Position numbers and translations under genes: made by a program. A stretch of 8,822 nucleotides of DNA from an uncultured bacterium (GTDB lineage Bacteria; Patescibacteriota; Minisyncoccia; SW-4-49-11), in contig CAJXTH010000026.1 in assembly GCA_913060955.1 (NCBI GenBank), positions 1 through 8,822 on the forward strand, given 5' to 3'. The notes beneath the pieces were generated by a model, which was not told the DNA's origin, did not search any database, and worked only from the letters and a program-made list of their open reading frames with translations. Below are positions 6,532 through 8,822 of the stretch, piece by piece (position 1 is the stretch's first letter; each line of letters begins with the position of its first letter).

Positions 6532-8157
6532 ATGTCTCGCAAAGGATTTACTCTGCTAGAAATCCTACTGGTAATCGCAGCCATAGGAATATTGGCAAGT
6601 ATTATAATCGTAGCAATCAATCCCGGACGACAACTCGCCCAAGCACGAAACGCAGAGCGACAACAAGAAATTGGAACAATATATGACGCTCTCCAACAAT
6701 ATGTTATTGATACTGGCTCGTATCCAGCCGGAATAACGAGTGACTACCAAGAGATTTGTCGAGAGAATCCAGAGAACGACTGCACGGATTTATTGGATTT
6801 AAGTTCAGTATTAGTCCCCACATATCTTGCCGCGATTCCAGAAGATCCAACTCGAGCTAACTCTGGTGACCCAGATGATGGAACAGGATACCAAGTTCGA
6901 GTAGTTGGTGATGTTGCATCACTTGGTGTTATGACCTTGGAAGAAAGTGAAGTTATTGCGGTAAATGATACTGAATATACACCTCCTAACACAGGTCCAT
7001 TTAGTCCAAATGAATTTGGAACAACGTACGGCGCTGGATCAAACTCAGTGGGTACTTTAGGAACAGGAACTACCGAAACTGCACTTACGACGTTTACTGC
7101 TAATGCTAATACTACTCAAGTATGGAAAGATGTTGAAGTAGACGGATCTACAACATTAGCTATCGCTGAAGATGGAAGTTTATGGGGATGGGGGAGTAAT
7201 TACGAAAACCTACTCATGAATCAGTCAACAACTAGCACTCCTGTTCAACTAGATGATGGGTATTGGATAGATGTTTCTATTGCCGGTACATTCGCTCTTG
7301 GGATACGATCTACGGGAGCCTCCCAAGAAATGGGAGAAATGTATGCTTGGGGAGAGCGACGGTTTGCTGCAGGTGATGATTGTGGTTGGTGTAACAATTT
7401 TACGACTGAGTTTCGATTAGCAGATGCTGAGTCTGATTGGAATAGTGATGATTGGATTGCAGTTTCTGCTGGGACGGCGGTATCTGTTGGGATTAGATCG
7501 AGTGATGGAATAACTTCAAGTCAAGGAACGGCCTGGAGGTGGGGGCAATACAGTTCTAGTGCCCCATTAATTCAAAGTAATGATCATACTCCAAATCAGA
7601 TTGGGGTTGAGTCAAACTGGACTCATGCTCAAGTAAATCTAAGAAATGGGTATTTGATGAACACTTCTGGAGAATTGTATTCATGGGGAGATTCGGCTTG
7701 GGGATATCTTGGAAGAAGTGGGGGAGATACCTTTACTCCAGGGCTTGTTTCTGGAGGGCATACCTGGTTAGACATTTCTCTTCCTCCGACTGGAGACGGG
7801 ACTATGTATGCTATTCATACTGATGGATCACTCTATGCTTGGGGGCGAGACGGGTATTATTCATTTGGAAATAATTTTTACAGCAATAACCCTCCGGGGA
7901 ACTGGCCAAACACTGTTTCAACTCCAACTCAAATTAGTTCGGATACCGACTGGAAAGATGTGAGTGGAGGTCGATATGGAGCAATTGCACTCAAAGGCGA
8001 TAATTATGATGTATACGGTTGGGGAGTGAATCAAAATGGCTGGTTAGGTACAGGGGATACAAATGATGTTCCCATTATTCCAAGCGAACCTACTATAACA
8101 GGTCCATATAGTAGAGTTGTGACCGGTAATAACAACACTGCATTCCTGATCGAATAG
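6532..8157 (+). CDS. Type IV pilin-like protein fused to a seven-bladed RCC1 beta-propeller
   Basis: The 541-residue protein begins with a class III prepilin signal, MSRKG|FTLLEILLVIA, with predicted cleavage after G5 and Glu at mature position 5. The hydrophobic helix continues to about residue 29. A pilin helix and small globular part follow (about 30-145), including GSYPAG and a Cys pair (C76, C84) that could form a disulfide. After a Pro/Thr/Gly-rich linker (150-163), residues 166-541 form RCC1-type repeats. The hallmark (Y/W)xWG strands fall at 218-221, 271-274, 335-338, 383-386, 435-438 and 495-498, with a degenerate YGAG at 166-169. Spacing is 48-64 residues, normal for RCC1. The last half repeat (SRVVTGNNNTAFLIE) lacks its WG strand, which the N-terminal YGAG would supply, closing seven blades. 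It is likely a minor pilin or pilus-borne binding protein; the ligand is unknown. The second half uses more AGA/AGG than the rest of the window. Domain calls are strong and the role is inferred. Confidence 0.9.
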   Translation: MSRKGFTLLEILLVIAAIGILASIIIVAINPGRQLAQARNAERQQEIGTIYDALQQYVIDTGSYPAGITSDYQEICRENPENDCTDLLDLSSVLVPTYLAAIPEDPTRANSGDPDDGTGYQVRVVGDVASLGVMTLEESEVIAVNDTEYTPPNTGPFSPNEFGTTYGAGSNSVGTLGTGTTETALTTFTANANTTQVWKDVEVDGSTTLAIAEDGSLWGWGSNYENLLMNQSTTSTPVQLDDGYWIDVSIAGTFALGIRSTGASQEMGEMYAWGERRFAAGDDCGWCNNFTTEFRLADAESDWNSDDWIAVSAGTAVSVGIRSSDGITSSQGTAWRWGQYSSSAPLIQSNDHTPNQIGVESNWTHAQVNLRNGYLMNTSGELYSWGDSAWGYLGRSGGDTFTPGLVSGGHTWLDISLPPTGDGTMYAIHTDGSLYAWGRDGYYSFGNNFYSNNPPGNWPNTVSTPTQISSDTDWKDVSGGRYGAIALKGDNYDVYGWGVNQNGWLGTGDTNDVPIIPSEPTITGPYSRVVTGNNNTAFLIE

Positions 8158-8158
8158 A

Positions 8159-8187
8159 TTGACAAAAAACAGACATTCAGGTACTAT
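8159..8187 (+). promoter_or_regulatory. Promoter of rpmF
   Basis: TTGACA (8159-8164) is a perfect -35, followed after exactly 17 bases by TACTAT (8182-8187), 4 of 6 to the -10 consensus. It begins one base after the pilin stop codon. An overlapping alternative -10 is the extended element TGCTATAGA (8190-8198) with CAGACA (8170-8175) as a weak -35. Either gives a short leader of about 15-27 nt before the rpmF ATG. The area also holds two copies of the palindrome CTATAG (8184-8189 and 8192-8197). Confidence 0.6.
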
Positions 8188-8220
8188 AGTGCTATAGAAA
8201 TCACGTAAGATAGCGGATTT

Positions 8221-8379
8221 ATGGCAGTTCCAAAGAAGCGAATGACCAACACCCGAACAGGGAAGCGGCGATCTCATCATGCTCTTAAGAATGTTGAGTC
8301 TCTTGCACATGGTACTTCACACCGACTCAAGAAGTTCTTTGCTCGAAAGAGTGGAGCTTCTGTACAAAACGAAGGGTAG
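8221..8379 (+). CDS. rpmF: Ribosomal protein bL32, zinc-free (cysteine-lacking) form
   Basis: This 52-residue protein starts MAVPKKRMTNTRTGKRRSHH, the classic bL32 N-terminus (AVPKK/R...S-x-RR-x-H). It is a small basic protein of the large ribosomal subunit near the peptidyl transferase and exit tunnel region. Many bL32 proteins bind zinc with four cysteines in the C-terminal half. Here that half (SHRLKKFFARKSGASV) aligns with the usual PHRVC-CGYYKG stretch but contains no cysteine at all, so it cannot bind zinc in that way. The gene has its own promoter. There is no clear Shine-Dalgarno site, and an intrinsic terminator begins inside the last codons. nusB follows 67 nt later. The identification is based on motif and length. 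Confidence 0.92.
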   Translation: MAVPKKRMTNTRTGKRRSHHALKNVESLAHGTSHRLKKFFARKSGASVQNEG

Positions 8380-8401
8380 TCTATCAGACTAGCCTTTTTT
8401 T
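8374..8401 (+). terminator. Intrinsic terminator after rpmF, overlapping its stop codon
   Basis: GGGTAGTCT (8374-8382) pairs with AGACTAGCC (8386-8394) over a 3-nt loop. Eight of nine positions pair, with one G-G mismatch. Seven Ts follow directly (8395-8401). The left arm includes the last Gly codon and the TAG stop of rpmF, so a terminating ribosome would cover the hairpin arm. It separates rpmF from nusB. Confidence 0.8.
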
Positions 8402-8412
8402 GTCACACCAGG

Positions 8413-8418
8413 TATAAT
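8413..8418 (+). promoter_or_regulatory. Putative -10 element for nusB
   Basis: A perfect TATAAT lies 29 nt before the nusB ATG and 12 nt after the rpmF terminator T-tract. A TTGTCA at 8400-8405 is only 7 bases upstream, too close to serve as its -35. Nothing better is seen at 16-18 bases, where the terminator stem lies. Location after a terminator and before a gene supports it. Confidence 0.45.
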
Positions 8419-8446
8419 AATCGTAACTAAGTAACAGTCTACTACA

Positions 8447-8822
8447 ATGGCGAATCGGCACCTTTTGCGATCCACTGCAATGCAAACTCTGTACGAAATT
8501 GATGTTACCAATCGATGGGAAGCGGAAAACCTTTGGGAAGTTATAGGAGATTCCATCGATCGACTTGGTCAGGGAATTACCGACCTATCTTACTTAAAAG
8601 AAGTCCTATCCGGGATTTTAGGAAACAAACAAACAATTGATGACCTGATCGGAAAACATGCTACCGGGTGGTCAGTAGAGACAATTGCTCCGGTTGAGCG
8701 AAATATCCTTCGGGTAGCCGTATATGAAATGGCAATCTATCGAGACGAAGATATTCCACCCAAGGTATCTATCAACGAGGCTATTGAACTCGGGAAAACT
8801 TTTAGCGGAAAACCAGCGGGGA
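8447..8822 (+). CDS. nusB: Transcription antitermination factor NusB (3' truncated by window)
   Basis: The first 125 codons of an all-helical NusB are present; the family is usually about 130-150 residues, so only the final part is missing. NusB with NusE (S10) binds boxA in nascent rRNA leaders and helps RNA polymerase read through. The N-terminal helix RHLLRSTAMQTLYEID (4-19) matches the RNA-binding arginine-rich start of the family. The best-kept block is residues 83-119, with VERNILRVAVYEM, the IPPKVSINEAIELGKTF segment and GKPAG before the window ends. The expected FVNGVL motif would come next. The ATG at 8447 has no Shine-Dalgarno site. It has a probable own promoter after the rpmF terminator. 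Pairing of rpmF with nusB fits a ribosome and rRNA synthesis theme. Confidence 0.95.
   Translation, partial: MANRHLLRSTAMQTLYEIDVTNRWEAENLWEVIGDSIDRLGQGITDLSYLKEVLSGILGNKQTIDDLIGKHATGWSVETIAPVERNILRVAVYEMAIYRDEDIPPKVSINEAIELGKTFSGKPAG

Noticed and set aside
8044..8310. 88-codon minus-strand open frame across the pilin end and rpmF
   Set aside because: It would run antisense through the promoter and start of rpmF. No motif, promoter or ribosome site supports it.
8400..8418. TTGTCA and TATAAT as a matched -35/-10 pair for nusB
   Set aside because: Only 7 bases separate them, far less than the 16-18 needed. Only the -10 is kept as a candidate.

Overview
The window looks like a piece of a bacterial chromosome from the Candidate Phyla Radiation / Patescibacteria or a similarly streamlined lineage. 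This is an inference from gene content and style, not from a marker tree. All genes lie on the + strand with 2-12 nt gaps in the core block. Shine-Dalgarno sites are mostly absent. Arginine is written almost entirely as CGA, the L32 gene is short and cysteine-free, and type IV pilin and sortilin-like propeller genes sit among housekeeping genes. Base composition appears moderate and even. I found no tRNA, rRNA, CRISPR array, insertion sequence, attachment site or origin, and no gene-free stretch longer than about 70 bases.

Layout from left to right: (1) a possible 3' end of an unrecognised gene (3-65). (2) An exported seven-repeat BNR/sortilin-type beta-propeller protein (76-1125). (3) frr, ribosome recycling factor (1153-1707), preceded by an extended -10 promoter inside the end of the propeller gene. 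(4) rseP-type site-2 protease (1720-2802). (5) argS (2805-4478). (6) dnaB, replicative helicase (4481-5887). (7) recR (5891-6487). Genes 3-7 are packed tightly enough to be one transcription unit joining ribosome recycling, membrane proteolysis, tRNA charging, replication and recombinational repair. (8) A 541-residue type IV pilin-like protein whose C-terminal 380 residues are a predicted seven-bladed RCC1 beta-propeller (6532-8157), with its own extended -10 promoter. (9) rpmF, ribosomal protein L32 (8221-8379), with a -35/-10 promoter starting just after the pilin stop and an intrinsic terminator overlapping its own stop codon. (10) nusB, antitermination factor (8447 to the window edge, truncated).

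The core genes are ordinary and well conserved. The unusual part is the pair of predicted surface or exported seven-bladed propellers on either side of the core block, especially the pilin-RCC1 fusion. In both, the repeat register indicates that the last blade is closed by strands from the two ends of the chain (a 'velcro' closure). The pilin fusion reads as a candidate minor pilin that would display a large binding domain on a type IV pilus. That role is inferred from architecture only. Three putative promoters share a near-identical ATGAT(A/T)TA(A/C)T element.
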